Assembly: GCA_964603595.1 (NCBI GenBank) | Contig: CAZRVN010000004.1 | Coordinates: forward strand, 177,482 to 241,481 | Reading direction: 5' to 3' | Source of the DNA: JAQVEM01 sp964603595 | GTDB taxonomy: Bacteria; Actinomycetota; Humimicrobiia; Humimicrobiales; Humimicrobiaceae | Length of the DNA stretch: 64,000 nt | In this document: positions 63,949-64,000 of the stretch, piece after piece | Numbering within the stretch: position 1 is the stretch's first letter | Layout of the letters: each line of letters starts with the position of its first letter | Notes under the pieces: generated by a model | What the model was told of the DNA's origin: nothing | What the model saw: the letters and a program-made list of their open reading frames with translations, nothing else | Database searches by the model: none | Made by a program: the position numbers and the translations under genes

Positions 63949-64000
63949 TGGCACGCCTGGAGGGATTCGAACCCCCGACGCACGGATTCGAAGTCCGACG
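63949..64000 (-). tRNA. tRNA-Arg (anticodon UCG), partial at window edge
   Basis: Only the 3' part lies in the window. It shows the anticodon loop CTTCGAA (anticodon UCG), a T-arm GGGGGTTCGAATCCCTC and an acceptor strand ending in CAGGCGT, G and encoded CCA. The 5' part is missing. The short variable loop excludes a Ser tRNA. Confidence 0.85.

Noticed and set aside
1..64000. CRISPR arrays, insertion sequences, prophage genes or rRNA genes
   Set aside because: I saw no regularly spaced repeats, transposase, integrase or phage structural genes, and no rRNA sequence.

Overview
The window is an AT-rich bacterial chromosome segment. Most genes are on the minus strand in long, tightly packed housekeeping operons. 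It encodes a complete core CO dehydrogenase/acetyl-CoA synthase (Wood-Ljungdahl) set, so the host is an anaerobe that makes or oxidises acetyl-CoA through this pathway. A class E-like sortase, LCP-type and rod-shape proteins, several TTG start codons and no visible outer-membrane genes suggest a monoderm. The gene order (rng - rplU - rpmA ... obg - proB - proA - nadD - yqeK - LCP - rsfS - leuS; TIGR03960/DUF2344 pair; mreBCD-mrdA-rodA; valS-folC) is of the Firmicutes/Actinobacteria type. A low-GC, deep-branching actinobacterial or clostridial lineage is my inference, not a demonstrated placement.

Layout. 1-3.4 kb: a cell-surface cluster with an acidic secreted protein (cut by the window edge), an LRR lipoprotein and a sortase. 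The first two genes share a nearly identical leader RNA ending in an intrinsic terminator. 4.0-5.8 kb: stand-alone acsE and an orphan solute-binding lipoprotein. 6.0-9.6 kb: a BlaI-type repressor and an M56 metallopeptidase, then a previously unlisted 40-codon gene (8100-8222, TTG start, strong ribosome binding site). That gene encodes a Cys/Trp-rich RiPP precursor candidate and lies directly upstream of a radical SAM/SPASM peptide maturase. 9.6-19.5 kb: folD, acsC, acsB, acsA, acsD and the corrinoid activator acsV. 19.8-29.9 kb: a lipoprotein, lepA, murJ, rpsT, holA, an MFS transporter, comEC, comEA and a DJ-1/PfpI protein. 29.9-39.8 kb: leuS, rsfS, LCP, yqeK, nadD, proA, proB, obg. 39.8-43.4 kb: accessory genes (two zinc dehydrogenases, a split chromate transporter) inserted into the usual rpmA-obg neighbourhood. 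43.4-48.8 kb: rpmA, rplU (apparently with an ATT start codon), rng, DUF2344 and a radical SAM protein. 48.8-57.5 kb: rodA, mrdA, mreD, mreC, mreB, maf, DUF4321, ndk, a zinc-ribbon membrane protein, folC. 57.5-64 kb: valS, clpX, clpP, tig and three tRNAs (Leu, Lys, Arg).

How the genes work together. AcsE moves the methyl group from methyl-H4folate to the corrinoid protein AcsCD, AcsV reactivates oxidised corrinoid, and AcsA/AcsB join CO, methyl and CoA; FolD supplies the folate one-carbon steps. The mre-mrdA-rodA set, MurJ and LCP serve wall growth. ClpX, ClpP and trigger factor handle protein folding and turnover.

The most promising new items are the RiPP precursor/maturase pair at 8.1-9.6 kb, the duplicated attenuator-like leader RNA at 1.1 and 2.5 kb, and the non-canonical start codon of rplU. 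All assignments come from reading the sequence; no database search was possible.
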